Origin: Spirosoma validum | Lineage (GTDB): Bacteria; Bacteroidota; Bacteroidia; Cytophagales; Spirosomataceae | DNA length: 33,071 bases | Reading direction: 5' to 3' | NCBI RefSeq assembly: GCF_014699035.1 | Contig: NZ_JACXAA010000030.1 | Coordinates: 1-33,071 of the forward strand | Shown: piece after piece, positions 1 through 7,158 of the stretch | Position numbering within the stretch: position 1 is the first letter of the stretch | Layout of the letters: every line of letters starts with the position of its first letter | Notes under the pieces: generated by a model | What the model was told of the DNA's origin: nothing | The model's database searches: none | The model's input: the letters and a program-made list of their open reading frames with translations, nothing else | Translations under genes and position numbers: made by a program

Positions 1-77
1 ATCCCATTCTGGTTGACTGCTGATAAGCTACTAAATCTTGAAATCTTACCGGCCCTCAAACCTAAAGGGCGGCCCGG

Positions 78-452
78 ATCAGTAAAGAGTCGCTTCAAGT
101 CTGCCTGTCGGTAATCGACACTGACGGCCTAGTCGTCGTCAAAGGGTCGACTAAAGTGGCCAACAAACCGGCTACTTTTGTTCAGTTAGAGCACTGGGTT
201 AATAAGCATTGTAAAAAAGCGGACGGCTTGCCACTCCGCTATGTGATGGAGTCGACAGGCGTTTACCATGAAGCTGTAGCCTGGTACCTCTATCAAACGG
301 ATCAGTCGGTCTGTATTCTATTGCCTAACAAGGCGAAACATTACCTGAAAAGCTTAGGCTATAACCGGGGCGCCGGAGCGATCCAAGAATGATAAAATTG
401 ATGCCCAAGGGTTGGCTCGAATGGGTCTGGAACAACAACTTACTCTGTGGAA
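78..452 (+). pseudogene. Outer IS110 transposase, N-terminal part
   Basis: Front half of an IS110-family (DEDD, bridge-RNA-guided) transposase. The frame reads SKESLQVCLSV near base 81, then MESTGVYHEAVAWYL and, once the 16-nt insert at 365-380 is removed, LGYKSKNDKIDAQGLARMG. The acidic pair in KNDKIDA and the E of MESTG are typical of the RuvC-like DEDD domain. The start codon is not recognisable: sequence before base 78 does not read as the usual GIDxSK start, so the 5' end may be rearranged. The frame runs to LTLW at about 450 and continues as PLSKNIYSLRLL at 1896, after the nested IS110. Without the inserts the two halves give 365 codons in one frame. Confident as an IS110 remnant; inactive as it stands. 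Confidence 0.88.
365..380 (+). repeat. Micro-insert CCGG-GGCG-CCGG-AGCG
   Basis: 16-nt hairpin inserted in the outer transposase. Removal joins ggctataa to atccaagaat and restores GYKSKNDKID. Confidence 0.9.
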
Positions 453-460
453 TCGGACCG
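453..460 (+). repeat. Left half of a split micro-insert (TCGGACCG)
   Basis: With 1888-1895 it rebuilds TCGG-ACCG-CCGA-AGCG. The inner IS110 lies between the halves. Removing all of it joins tggaa to gccctta (W K P L S). Confidence 0.8.
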
Positions 461-675
461 ATTTCTATGATCTAAACAAGTGAATGCACATACTTTTCGT
501 CATAATTTCGGTCTTCCCGAACGCATGCGAAAATACGCAGGACAATCTTGTTCCGGACGTTATTAAGTACTAACATTTTGTTCTTGCCTTCACCCACTTT
601 TCGGTCGTAGTAGGCTTTGAGTTGCGCACAATGCTGAACCGCTGACATGGCCCCCATGTGAAGTAGCGATTTGAC

Positions 676-689
676 CACGCGGTGGCCGC
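676..689 (-). repeat. Micro-insert GCGG-CCA-CCGC-GTG (14 nt)
   Basis: On the minus strand the stem GCGG/CCGC fits the family, but the loop has 3 nt and the tail is GTG. It changes frame between RANKK and VKSLLHMG. Borders are uncertain by a few bases. Confidence 0.65.
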
Positions 690-807
690 TTTTTTATTGG
701 CTCGATGACTCACCTGAGGACGGCCTCTACGCTGACCTGAACTCCGTTCGAAGGGAACTACTCCAGCATAGCAGGCAAACTTTTTTGGATCAGCAATGGC
801 TTTAAAC

Positions 808-823
808 CGCTCCGGCGGCCCGG
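808..823 (-). repeat. Micro-insert CCGG-GCCG-CCGG-AGCG
   Basis: Inside the inner transposase. Removal restores VTTNEFKAIADPKKF. Confidence 0.9.
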
Positions 824-880
824 TCGTTCGTCGTGACAATGATCTCAGCAGCCGTGGTCTGGCTAATACCGACTACGGAA

Positions 881-895
881 CCGGGCCGCCGGGCG
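881..895 (+). repeat. Micro-insert CCGG-GCCG-CCGG-GCG (15 nt)
   Basis: 15-nt, frame-keeping form opposite to the gene. It adds five codons inside RVT/SVVGISQ of the inner transposase. Confidence 0.85.
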
Positions 896-972
896 GTGAC
901 TCGCTCGAAAAGTCGATTGAGTTCAGGGTCTTGCCTGGCCAGTTCTACAATTGATTTATCGACTGATTTGAG

Positions 973-987
973 CCGGGTCGCCGGGCG
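973..987 (+). repeat. Micro-insert CCGG-GTCG-CCGG-GCG (15 nt)
   Basis: 15-nt, frame-keeping form. It adds RPATR between SLKAD and LKSVDK of the inner transposase. Confidence 0.87.
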
Positions 988-1190
988 ATCAGCCTTGAGC
1001 GATTTCAACGAGGCCGTACAGGCCTGCTGATTGGCTTTTCGATCCGCTTTGTCAATGAAGCCCTCCGAGCCGGTTAGTGGTGTCTGTAAGATTTTGATCA
1101 CCTTCACCAGGCGAGCCCGCTGAGCAGTCAATCGGTCTAACTGGGCAATAACAGGGCGTGGTGGGGTCCACAAACGGGCTTCGTCGCGGT

Positions 1191-1206
1191 CGCTTCGGCG
1201 ATCCGA
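1191..1206 (-). repeat. Micro-insert TCGG-ATCG-CCGA-AGCG
   Basis: Removal joins the frames FAYK and NRDEARLWTPP of the inner transposase. The arm pair TCGG/CCGA differs from CCGG/CCGG in a compensating way. Confidence 0.92.
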
Positions 1207-1540
1207 TTTTATAAGCAAATAGGGCAATCCGTTTGGCATCAATTTGATCGTTTTTGCCCCGCGTGAATCCTATGCTTTCCCGGATGTGAACTGCTCGCTC
1301 GATCCAAATGGAAGCTGAAAGCTGATGAAGTTTTTTTAGAAGTGGGTTATTGTAGATGCCTGTAAATTCCAGGCAAAATAGACACTGTTCAATACTTGCT
1401 TTGGTTTGCTGACGTAACGCCTTAAGGAAATCAGTAATGCCTTTTTGATCATTGCTGACCTGCTGATGAAACAGGACTTGATTGGTTTTAGCAACCGCAA
1501 AGTCGAGAGTAACTTTGGACACATCCACGCCAATGAAATA

Positions 1541-1556
1541 CGGGGCCGCCCGCGCG
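1541..1556 (+). repeat. Micro-insert CGGG-GCCG-CCCG-CGCG
   Basis: Placed after codon 4 of the inner transposase (MQFD / YFIGVDVSK), opposite to the gene. The CGGG/CCCG arms are complementary. Confidence 0.88.
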
Positions 1557-1615
1557 GTCGAATTGCATAACTTTACCGGGTAAAAAGTAAACGAGTTGAC
1601 CAACATATAGACACC

Positions 1616-1631
1616 CGCTCCGGCGGCCCGG
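1616..1631 (-). repeat. Micro-insert CCGG-GCCG-CCGG-AGCG
   Basis: In the 5' non-coding end of the inner IS110. Identical to the copy at 808-823. Confidence 0.85.
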
Positions 1632-1727
1632 TTCAATACCTTGCTCATGGGCCACGAACCCGCATTTCTATGGCACAGGCCACCCTGCTGAAGACAACGT
1701 CTAAGATATCCCAGCAGAGTCTTTACC

Positions 1728-1743
1728 GCGACGGCGGACCGTT
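1728..1743 (-). repeat. Micro-insert ACGG-TCCG-CCGT-CGCG
   Basis: In the inner IS110 non-coding end, within the loop of the 1711/1794 inverted repeat. The ACGG/CCGT arms covary. No coding frame confirms the borders. Confidence 0.7.
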
Positions 1744-1815
1744 CGGTCCATAGGTCGTAAGCCTTGCCGACGCGTTAAGGTACCTCTGCTGGGGTTGGTC
1801 GCTCACGCTTTGTGA

Positions 1816-1831
1816 ACGGTCCGCCGTGGCG
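1816..1831 (+). repeat. Micro-insert ACGG-TCCG-CCGT-GGCG
   Basis: Nearly identical to the 1728 copy but on the other strand, in the inner IS110 non-coding end. Borders are set by the family consensus only. Confidence 0.7.
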
Positions 1832-1887
1832 GTGGCATCAAGTTACACGACTCATCTTGGAATCATACAACGGCTCAAATCTAAAGG

Positions 1888-1895
1888 CCGAAGCG
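1888..1895 (+). repeat. Right half of the split micro-insert (CCGAAGCG)
   Basis: Partner of 453-460; the inner IS110 separates them. Confidence 0.8.
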
Positions 1896-1958
1896 GCCCT
1901 TATCCAAGAACATCTACAGTTTACGCTTGCTAACCCGACAGCATCAGCGGCTTCAGGA

Positions 1959-1974
1959 CCGGGTCGCCGGTGCG
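1959..1974 (+). repeat. Micro-insert CCGG-GTCG-CCGG-TGCG
   Basis: Removal joins cttcagga to atggaaaacc and restores RQHQRLQEWKTQCRNQQH in the outer transposase. Confidence 0.9.
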
Positions 1975-2224
1975 ATGGAAAACCCAGTGCCGTAACCAGC
2001 AACATGCCCTGGATTACAGCGCGATAGGCGATGATTTTATCACAAAACAGAACGCCAAACTACTAGCTGTCTATGATCAACAGCTAGAATCTTTGGAGAC
2101 AGCTATTCACCAACTCATTGAGCAGGATGCTACTCTGAAAGAACAGATCGAACGCCTGACGGCCATCAAGGGGTTAGCACTTCTATCGGTGGCGGTTTTG
2201 ATTGCTGAAACCAATGGGTTTGAG

Positions 2225-2240
2225 CGGGGCGCCCCGTGGC
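2225..2240 (+). repeat. Micro-insert CGGG-GCGC-CCCG-TGGC (imperfect)
   Basis: The stem pairs but loop and tail depart from the consensus; borders could lie one base to the right. A 16-nt removal keeps the frame ETNGFE(G/R)FANQRQLVSYAG. Confidence 0.65.
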
Positions 2241-2277
2241 GGCTTCGCTAACCAACGACAATTAGTCAGTTATGCGG

Positions 2278-2292
2278 CCGGGCCGCCGGGCG
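2278..2292 (+). repeat. Micro-insert CCGG-GCCG-CCGG-GCG (15 nt)
   Basis: Same 15-mer as at 881-895. It adds five codons inside SYAGYDV of the outer transposase and keeps the frame. Confidence 0.87.
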
Positions 2293-2314
2293 GCTATGAT
2301 GTGATTGAGAATCA

Positions 2315-2330
2315 CGGGGGCGCCCGTGCG
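2315..2330 (+). repeat. Micro-insert CGGG-GGCG-CCCG-TGCG
   Basis: Removal joins gagaatca to ctcgggc and restores VIENHSGNRSGKTRISKK. Confidence 0.9.
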
Positions 2331-2484
2331 CTCGGGCAATCGTTCTGGCAAAACTCGGATATCTAAAAAGGGTAATAGTCGTATTCGCCGTATTCTGCAT
2401 TTACCCGCCTTCAATGCGGTTCGCTTTGGGGAGCCAACTTGTCAAGCTCTTTACGAACGAGTCTATCAAAAGACCAATACCAAA

Positions 2485-2500
2485 CCGGGTCGCCGGAGCG
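2485..2500 (+). repeat. Micro-insert CCGG-GTCG-CCGG-AGCG
   Basis: Removal joins accaa(a) to atgaaagcc and restores YQKTNTKMKAYVAVKKK. Confidence 0.9.
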
Positions 2501-2824
2501 ATGAAAGCCTATGTGGCTGTTAAGAAGAAATTACTCCTACTAGCTTACGCGTTATGGCGTCATCAAACTAAGTATGTTCCAAAGCAGTCGACTCCGGCGG
2601 AAGTAAAAGCTTCGTTAACTAGCAAGCCAGATCAGAGTGCAAAAAAAATAGTCCCGACTAGCGGGACTACACAGGATCAATCTGCCGTGGCAGAGTTGTC
2701 CTTTGGGTGAATCAAAGATATTAAAAAAATCCTAACCCAAAACTTGCTTTTCACGACAGTACCAGCGGTTTGAAACCCCTAATTTACGCTCTATTTCAAG
2801 CAATACCCTGACTCAGCAAGAAGC

Positions 2825-3080
2825 ATGGTTATAAAAAAAGAGTATGCGAAAATGACACTGGACCAACTGGTGGCAGAAGAAAAAAGATGACCGCCCAGAA
2901 AATTCCGTTTGCGTTGTTTGTGGGTATTTTGGTTGGCTTTGCCATTTGGTCAGCCACCCATACAGGCGGTTTTATGGTGACCTCTTTTTGCTTATTGGTG
3001 CTCTTTTAGCGGGCCGTGTGTACGCAAAAAACTTGACAAGTGTCCAAGCGGAAATAAGCTGCAGAAACACGGTTAGTTAA
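2825..3080 (+). pseudogene. Small membrane protein gene, split in three frames (copy 1)
   Basis: ATG at 2825 gives 21 codons (MVIKKEYAKMTLDQLVAEEK), ending in a TGA that overlaps the ATG of a 40-codon frame at 2887-3009. That frame is a hydrophobic protein ending inside its second membrane stretch. A third frame then gives LLAGRVYAKNLTSVQAEIS to a stop at 3080. Two -1 shifts, at A6 (about 2880) and T5 (about 2985), would join all three into one 85-residue protein with a charged N-terminus, two membrane segments and a basic tail. The same two breaks occur in copy 2. It may be an old pseudogene duplicated after damage, coupled genes (ATGA overlap), or a recoded gene. Confidence 0.55.
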
Positions 3081-3262
3081 CTCGCTACGCTTGGTTAAGA
3101 TATACTACTTATCCCGGCAAGCTAATGCCTAAGCGCCCGGCCACTCATCACAAGTGGTCAGTCGCTTATTTTTCCGACACGTGGAAATTAACCCTTCTAT
3201 GGATTGATATTCAGCGGGTAAATGCGCTATTTTTAAGCCGACAACTATTCCTCCTTCTTATT

Positions 3263-3508
3263 ATGAACCCCTTCTCCCAAATGAGCGTAGAAAAGCTCCA
3301 GAAGCAAGCCAAAACAATCAAACTAGTCACCGGTATGCTGGCTGGCATGCTCGCGGTGCTTCTAGTGATGGCCATCCTACTCTCAATCAAAAAAGGATTT
3401 AGCACTCTAGTTGTAGTCCCCTTCGGTCTACTACCTATTGTGCTTATAAACGTGAATAGTTTAAAGCAGATCAAAAAGGAACTCGAATCGAGAGGAGAAG
3501 CGATTTAA
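3263..3508 (+). CDS. Small two-helix membrane protein (copy 1)
   Basis: 81 residues, starting MNPFSQMSVEKLQKQAKTIK, with two hydrophobic helices at about 21-43 and 49-66 and a charged end KQIKKELESRGEAI. I chose the ATG at 3263 over the longer frame from 3125 because the paralogue at 14855 starts at the matching place and the extra N-terminus is not conserved. Similar short Bacteroidota proteins are sometimes labelled 'redox-active disulfide protein 2', but no cysteines are present, so that name should carry no functional weight. Function unknown. It follows the split small-protein frame in both copies, suggesting a conserved two-gene unit. Confidence 0.75.
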   Translation: MNPFSQMSVEKLQKQAKTIKLVTGMLAGMLAVLLVMAILLSIKKGFSTLVVVPFGLLPIVLINVNSLKQIKKELESRGEAI

Positions 3509-3510
3509 AG

Positions 3511-3962
3511 GAAACAAACAGTATTTGGGTAGTTCTGAGGAAAAGTACATTTTTCGTCGTTTGAATGTTATTGGCCACTTAACTAACTGATTTATTTTTA
3601 CTGACAGCTCAAAAAGTTGGTGTCATAAAACGAAGGGGAGACTAATTTCTGAATCCATTTTCTGAACCTAATTTTTATCACAATTTGACCTCTTAACTAT
3701 CTAATAGACTAAGGTTCATAAAGGTATGACTTTCTGAACCGCTATCCATCCCTAACCATAAAAGCGGCTTCCCCGCAATCGGTTTGACATATTGACGGGG
3801 GAGCTACCCTGTTGAGCGAACTTTTACCTACTTTTCGAACAAGCAGTGTTCCGCTTGCCTGGGTTTTAACATCCTTTATTCACTTACCCCTTATAGATGC
3901 AGTATCTTATACAAGCTCACTCCCCACTTGGTACGGTTTTCTACGCCTACCGCCACCGACGT
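3511..3962. other. Intergenic region, no gene seen
   Basis: AT-rich spacer between the small membrane protein and the FG-GAP gene. It presumably carries the promoter of the latter. I saw no convincing coding frame, hairpin or micro-insert. Confidence 0.5.
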
Positions 3963-5663
3963 ATGGTGACAGGGGCGCTGCTGGGGCTGCTGTGCGTGAG
4001 CAGCTTAGGCTGGTCCCAATGCTTTAGCCCCCCTACCACTTTTAGGGTGGGTAATGCGCCCTCCTCGGTCGCCATCGGGGATCTCAACGGCGATGGTCGG
4101 CCTGACCTGGTGACGGCCGATCGGTTAGACAACACAGTGTCGGTGCTTTTGAACACCGGGTCGGGAAGCTTTGCTGCCCGTACCAGTTTTAGGACGGGTA
4201 ATGCGCCCTTATCAGTCGCCATCGGGGATCTCAACGGCGATGGCCAGCCCGAACTGATGACGGTCAATGGGGTTGACAAAACGGTGTTCGGGAACGGCAA
4301 CACCGGGTCGGGAAGCTTCACCGCTGCCCCTACCCCTTTTGGCGTGAGTAGTATGCCCTTATCAGTAGCCGCCGGGGATCTTAACGGGGACGGCCTGTGG
4401 GACCTGGCGACCCCTGATCGTGATAACTTCACAGTGTCGTTGCTTTTGAACACCGGGTTAACAACCGGGCGTGTAGGCTTCCGTACCTATGACCGTTATC
4501 CTGTGGATAATTTATCCCTATCCGTCGCCATTGGGGACCTCAACGGCGACGGCCGGCCCGACCTGGTGACGGGCGATGGGGAAGCGGTGGCGGTGCTCTT
4601 GGACAACGGGTCGGGAAGATTTGCTGACCGTCTCGTATATCCGATATATGGTTTACCCTACTCGGTCGCCATCGGGGACCTCAACGGCGACGGCCGGCCC
4701 GACCTGGTGACGGCCAATACGGATAGAAATACGGTGGTCTTACTCTTGAACACCGGGCAGGGGCGCTTTGCTGCCCCTACCGGTTTTAGGGTGGGTGAAC
4801 GTCCCTCCTCGGTCGCTGTCGGGGACCTCAATGGGGACGGCCGGCCCGACCTGGTGGTAGCCAATCAGGATGACGACACCGTGACGGTGCTGCTGACCAC
4901 CACGCCTACGGTCACCATCAGCCCGGCCAGCCAGACCATCACCCAGGGCCAAAGCGCCACCCTCTCCGGTGGGGGGGCCAGCTACTACGAGTGGTCCACC
5001 GGCCAGACTGCCAACCCCATCTCCGTCACGCCCACCACCACCACCGCCTACTCGGTGACCGGTATCAGCCCCACCTGTTCAGCTGTCGCATCCGCGACGG
5101 TTACCGTGCGCTCGGCCCTGCCCGTTAGGCTGGTCTACTTCAACGGACGGGCCACCGCCAGCGGCCACCAGCTCGAATGGCAAACCAGTCTGGAAACCAG
5201 CAACGCGGGCTTCACCCTGCTCCGGGGTCCTCAGCCCACCAGCCTGGAAGCCATCGCCAGTTTGCCCTCGCTGGCCCCGGCCGGCCATGCCAGTAGCTTG
5301 CTGAGCTACAGCTACCTGGACGCTGCCCCCCCCGCCGGGTTGAGCTACTACCAGCTTCGCCAAACCGACTTTGACGGTTCCCAGCACCTGAGTGCGCTCA
5401 TCGCCATACGTGGGGAGGGCCCACTGGCGGGGGGGGTGCTGTTTCCCAACCCCGCCCCCGCCAGTGGGCAGCTGAGTCTGGAGCCGGCCCAGTCCTATGA
5501 GCGTTACGAGCTGCTGGATAGTAGCGGTAAGGTGCTCGTCTCGGTGGGGCAGCCCGGCCGGCTCGCCCAGTTTGGCTTACCGGCGAATTTGGCAGCGGGG
5601 CACTACCTGCTGCGGCTCTATGGGCGGGGTTCGTCGGTGCAGCACTACCGGATTATTCGCTAA
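3963..5663 (+). CDS. FG-GAP/VCBS repeat surface protein with T9SS sorting domain
   Basis: Secreted, cell-surface or extracellular protein of 566 residues. Starting at ATG 3963 gives a signal peptide (MVTGALLGLLCVSSLGWSQ); the upstream ATG at 3897 would put a charged 22-residue stretch before it. Six or so repeats follow with the core GDLNGDGRPDLV (about residues 25-310), which are FG-GAP/VCBS beta-propeller blades with DxNxDG calcium-binding loops. Next is an Ig/PKD-like segment starting SPASQTITQGQSATLSGG (about 315-380). The C-terminus, from LPVRLVYFNG on, with VLFPNPAPASGQLSL and the end HYLLRLYGRG...YRIIR, is a type A T9SS sorting domain. Likely binds a ligand or glycan at the surface; the ligand is unknown. 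Confidence 0.92.
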   Translation: MVTGALLGLLCVSSLGWSQCFSPPTTFRVGNAPSSVAIGDLNGDGRPDLVTADRLDNTVSVLLNTGSGSFAARTSFRTGNAPLSVAIGDLNGDGQPELMTVNGVDKTVFGNGNTGSGSFTAAPTPFGVSSMPLSVAAGDLNGDGLWDLATPDRDNFTVSLLLNTGLTTGRVGFRTYDRYPVDNLSLSVAIGDLNGDGRPDLVTGDGEAVAVLLDNGSGRFADRLVYPIYGLPYSVAIGDLNGDGRPDLVTANTDRNTVVLLLNTGQGRFAAPTGFRVGERPSSVAVGDLNGDGRPDLVVANQDDDTVTVLLTTTPTVTISPASQTITQGQSATLSGGGASYYEWSTGQTANPISVTPTTTTAYSVTGISPTCSAVASATVTVRSALPVRLVYFNGRATASGHQLEWQTSLETSNAGFTLLRGPQPTSLEAIASLPSLAPAGHASSLLSYSYLDAAPPAGLSYYQLRQTDFDGSQHLSALIAIRGEGPLAGGVLFPNPAPASGQLSLEPAQSYERYELLDSSGKVLVSVGQPGRLAQFGLPANLAAGHYLLRLYGRGSSVQHYRIIR

Positions 5664-6035
5664 GTCTTCGCTCATCTATTTCACCGATACTAGCTACGAA
5701 TAATGAATCGCGCACAAGAAACCTCGCGGACCGCAACTTTGGCAAAGCGACGTTACCATAAGCCCCGGCTGCGTAGCTATGGGCCCCTTTCTTTGCTAAC
5801 CCTGAAGGGGGGGAGTGGGGTAGACGCCGATCTGAGTAACACCTATCAAGGCTAATAAACTATGACTTTTTGACCCTTATAACCCCCTTGTCTTGGTTGA
5901 GGCAGTTCACCCGGTTAAAAGGGCCAAGTGACGAATTATTTCCCTTTCCGCCGAACTACCCGTATTTATAGCCAACGCCTAGTTACTATGAAGTAGCTGA
6001 GCGTTTGCTATAACGCTCATATTTGAAAAAACTAT
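5664..6035. other. Intergenic region with a 7-bp hairpin
   Basis: No gene seen. GAGCGTT-tgctat-AACGCTC at about 5999-6018, just before the next gene, could form a hairpin near its start. A pyrimidine/purine-biased GC-rich stretch lies at 5760-5825. Confidence 0.4.
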
Positions 6036-6566
6036 ATGCATCTCCCCTTATGGTTTATAGCTACCCTGCTGATCCTGATCGGTAGCCTGGGGCTCCGACA
6101 GGGGATTCGCCAGTTGCTAAAGTGGGTCGGTAGCTCCCTGATCGGCAACCTGCCCCCGATTCAGTCGATCAACCCTTTTTTGGTAACTAAAGCCGGCAAG
6201 TATGCCATTTGGCAGAGCCGTAAAACCTATGGACAGGCTTCCCTGAAGATGCCCGCGCCCATCATTGCCTCCATGCCAACTGGTAAACCCCTGTTGATTC
6301 ACAAAGCCTATTCCAATGTAATGGTCAGTGGTATAGGGGAAACACGTTTCCAATTGTTCACCTTCTGGGCTGAGCCCGGAGATTACCAGCTCGAAATGCC
6401 GGACTCTGACCCAGAGCGAACTTACGCGCTTGAGATCAGAGCCTATAAACCAACCTATCAAATGGTCTTGGCCATTCTGTTGACTATCTTAGGTGGGGCT
6501 GCTCTACTCGTGGGCATCGTTATTCTGATTCAAAGCGCACTTCCTGAAAGCAGATTGTTACCCTAG
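6036..6566 (+). CDS. Membrane-anchored protein of unknown function
   Basis: 176 residues. A hydrophobic helix at the N-terminus (LWFIATLLILIGSLGL) and a second near the C-terminus (MVLAILLTILGGAALLVGIVILI) bracket a central polar domain of about 110 residues containing SRKTYGQASLKMPAP and a likely beta-rich part ending FWAEPGDYQLEMPDSDPE. I do not recognise the family. The layout fits an inner-membrane protein with one soluble domain. It stands alone: both neighbours are more than 370 bp away. Confidence 0.75.
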   Translation: MHLPLWFIATLLILIGSLGLRQGIRQLLKWVGSSLIGNLPPIQSINPFLVTKAGKYAIWQSRKTYGQASLKMPAPIIASMPTGKPLLIHKAYSNVMVSGIGETRFQLFTFWAEPGDYQLEMPDSDPERTYALEIRAYKPTYQMVLAILLTILGGAALLVGIVILIQSALPESRLLP

Positions 6567-7158
6567 AGTAACCGCCGTCAACGCTTCTCTTATTGCTGTT
6601 TTACACCCAGTTCATCCCTTAAAAGGCTTCTGACTAGATGAGACAGGCAATAATGTAATAGTCAGCTATCGAAAACAAAATTCTCATCAAAGGCTCCAAA
6701 ATGAGACGAGAGAATATTCCTCTAAGCGGTCCTTAGAATGGGCGTTTACTGAAACAGATAAGCCAACCTCCGCCAATTAATTACCAGCCTACCCTGCTTG
6801 GCACGGAGTAGCCCTGGCCGCTACCCAGCCACGACTCAGCTTTGGGCAGGGCCCCACTCGCACACCAGGTGGGCTTCCTGGGCCCAGCTACCTCGGCCAA
6901 GTCTTGACCAATAAATGCGCCCGCTCCCCCGGTCAGGAGCGGAATTTGTCCAAAAAATAACCGCTTTTTCCCCGACTGGGACAATTGTCCGAGTTTTTGG
7001 GTGAAATCTCCGAGTCCCTCCCTGGATAAATCCTTAATCTTGCTTCGGCGATCGAGGGGGCCTTTGGCTTCGCTACGCCCCGGCCATCCGCCGGTTTTCC
7101 AGGCTGTCCGCTCCGTTCGCTAACGGGGGCGGTCTCCATCAATCTGTTTACCTAATCG
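6567..7158. other. Long intergenic region with structured GC-rich DNA
   Basis: Holds one TCTCAT...ATGAGA motif (6682-6706). A GC-rich stretch (about 6800-7140) is rich in short inverted repeats, such as CCAGG...CCTGG near 6865-6881 and CCGTT-AGCG-AACGG on the minus strand near 7109-7126. The minus strand carries a few codons like a Rossmann start (LTGGAGAFIGQDLAEV, about 6880-6930), possibly a dinucleotide-binding enzyme remnant. No full gene. It probably includes the leader of the giant gene at 7159. Confidence 0.4.
6682..6706 (+). repeat. TCTCAT...ATGAGA intergenic motif
   Basis: TCTCAT-caaaggctccaaa-ATGAGA followed by CGAG. One of six similar intergenic copies. Confidence 0.6.

Larger units (their letters stand above)
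472..1568 (-). pseudogene. Inner IS110 transposase broken by six micro-inserts
   Basis: IS110-family transposase. The start is ATG at 1568 (MQFDYFIGVDVSKVTLDF), the stop TAG at 472-474. Conserved features read in order: DVSK, CLEFTGIYNNP, GKNDQIDAKRIALFAYK (DEDD domain), then the C-terminal domain with DPKKFACYAGVVPFERSSG containing the likely catalytic serine, and HRANKK/KSLLHMGAMSAV. Six inserts interrupt it: 1541-1556, 1191-1206, 973-987, 881-895, 808-823 and 676-689 (16, 16, 15, 15, 16 and 14 nt). The span is 1097 nt; minus 92 inserted bases it is 1005 nt, exactly 335 codons including stop. I found no other frameshift or nonsense codon. The two 15-nt inserts keep the frame, the others shift it. 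Untranslatable in the usual way as it stands. Confidence 0.92.
461..1887 (-). mobile_element. Inner IS110-family element nested in the outer IS110
   Basis: A complete IS110-type element of about 1.43 kb (about 1.29 kb without the micro-inserts) interrupting the outer transposase between LTLW and PLSKN. Its transposase is on the minus strand with almost no 3' non-coding DNA (stop at 472) and about 320 bp of 5' non-coding DNA. That layout is typical of IS110 elements, whose left end carries the bridge RNA. The borders are inferred: the outer DNA reads TCGGACCG at 453-460 and CCGAAGCG at 1888-1895, which together make one 16-nt hairpin insert. A short core duplication (CGG or GG) could shift each border by 2-3 bases. 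Confidence 0.8.
1569..1887 (-). ncRNA. Candidate bridge-RNA region of the inner IS110
   Basis: Non-coding 5' end of the inner IS110, where elements with this layout encode the guide (bridge) RNA. An inverted repeat CCCAGCAGAG (1711-1720) / CTCTGCTGGG (1785-1794) could form a large stem-loop. Three micro-inserts lie here (1616-1631, 1728-1743, 1816-1831), one of them inside that loop. The RNA itself is inferred from family knowledge; no ends can be read. Confidence 0.4.
1896..2710 (+). pseudogene. Outer IS110 transposase, C-terminal part
   Basis: Continuation of the outer transposase: PLSKNIYSLRLLTRQHQRLQ, then WKTQCRNQQHALDYSAIGDDF, a helical segment, IKGLALLSVAVLIAETNGF, RQLVSYAGYDVIEN, SGNRSGKTRISKKGNSRIRR and MKAYVAVKKKLLLLAYALW, ending TGA at 2708-2710. 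The SYAGYD...SG(x)nISKKGNSRIRR part is the serine-containing C-terminal domain of IS110 proteins. Inserts at 1959-1974, 2225-2240, 2278-2292, 2315-2330 and 2485-2500 break it; removing them gives one open frame. A short hairpin (AGTCCCG/CGGGACT, 2649-2667) lies near the 3' end. Codons after YVPKQ are low-complexity and could be a non-conserved tail. Confidence 0.9.
2769..3510 (+). repeat. Duplicated block, copy 1
   Basis: About 740 bp highly similar to 14346-15102, carrying a split small-protein reading frame and an 81-residue membrane-protein gene. Substitutions are scattered, including synonymous ones, so the duplication is not very recent. Similarity begins abruptly at tttgaa/acccctaa and ends at the stop of the second gene. 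Confidence 0.88.

Noticed and set aside
61..80. aaagggcggcccggatc as another micro-insert near the outer IS110 start
   Set aside because: The minus strand begins like a member (CCGGGCCGCC) but lacks the second arm and tail, and removal does not restore a recognisable IS110 N-terminus.
833..1030. Plus-strand open frames over 833-1030 and similar ones over 7225-11261
   Set aside because: They are shadows of the IS110 and beta-helix genes on the other strand or in another frame, with no own motifs.
6781..6984. Minus-strand frame with LTGGAGAFIGQDLAEV as an epimerase gene
   Set aside because: Only about 15 residues resemble a Rossmann start; the rest fits no enzyme. At best a remnant.
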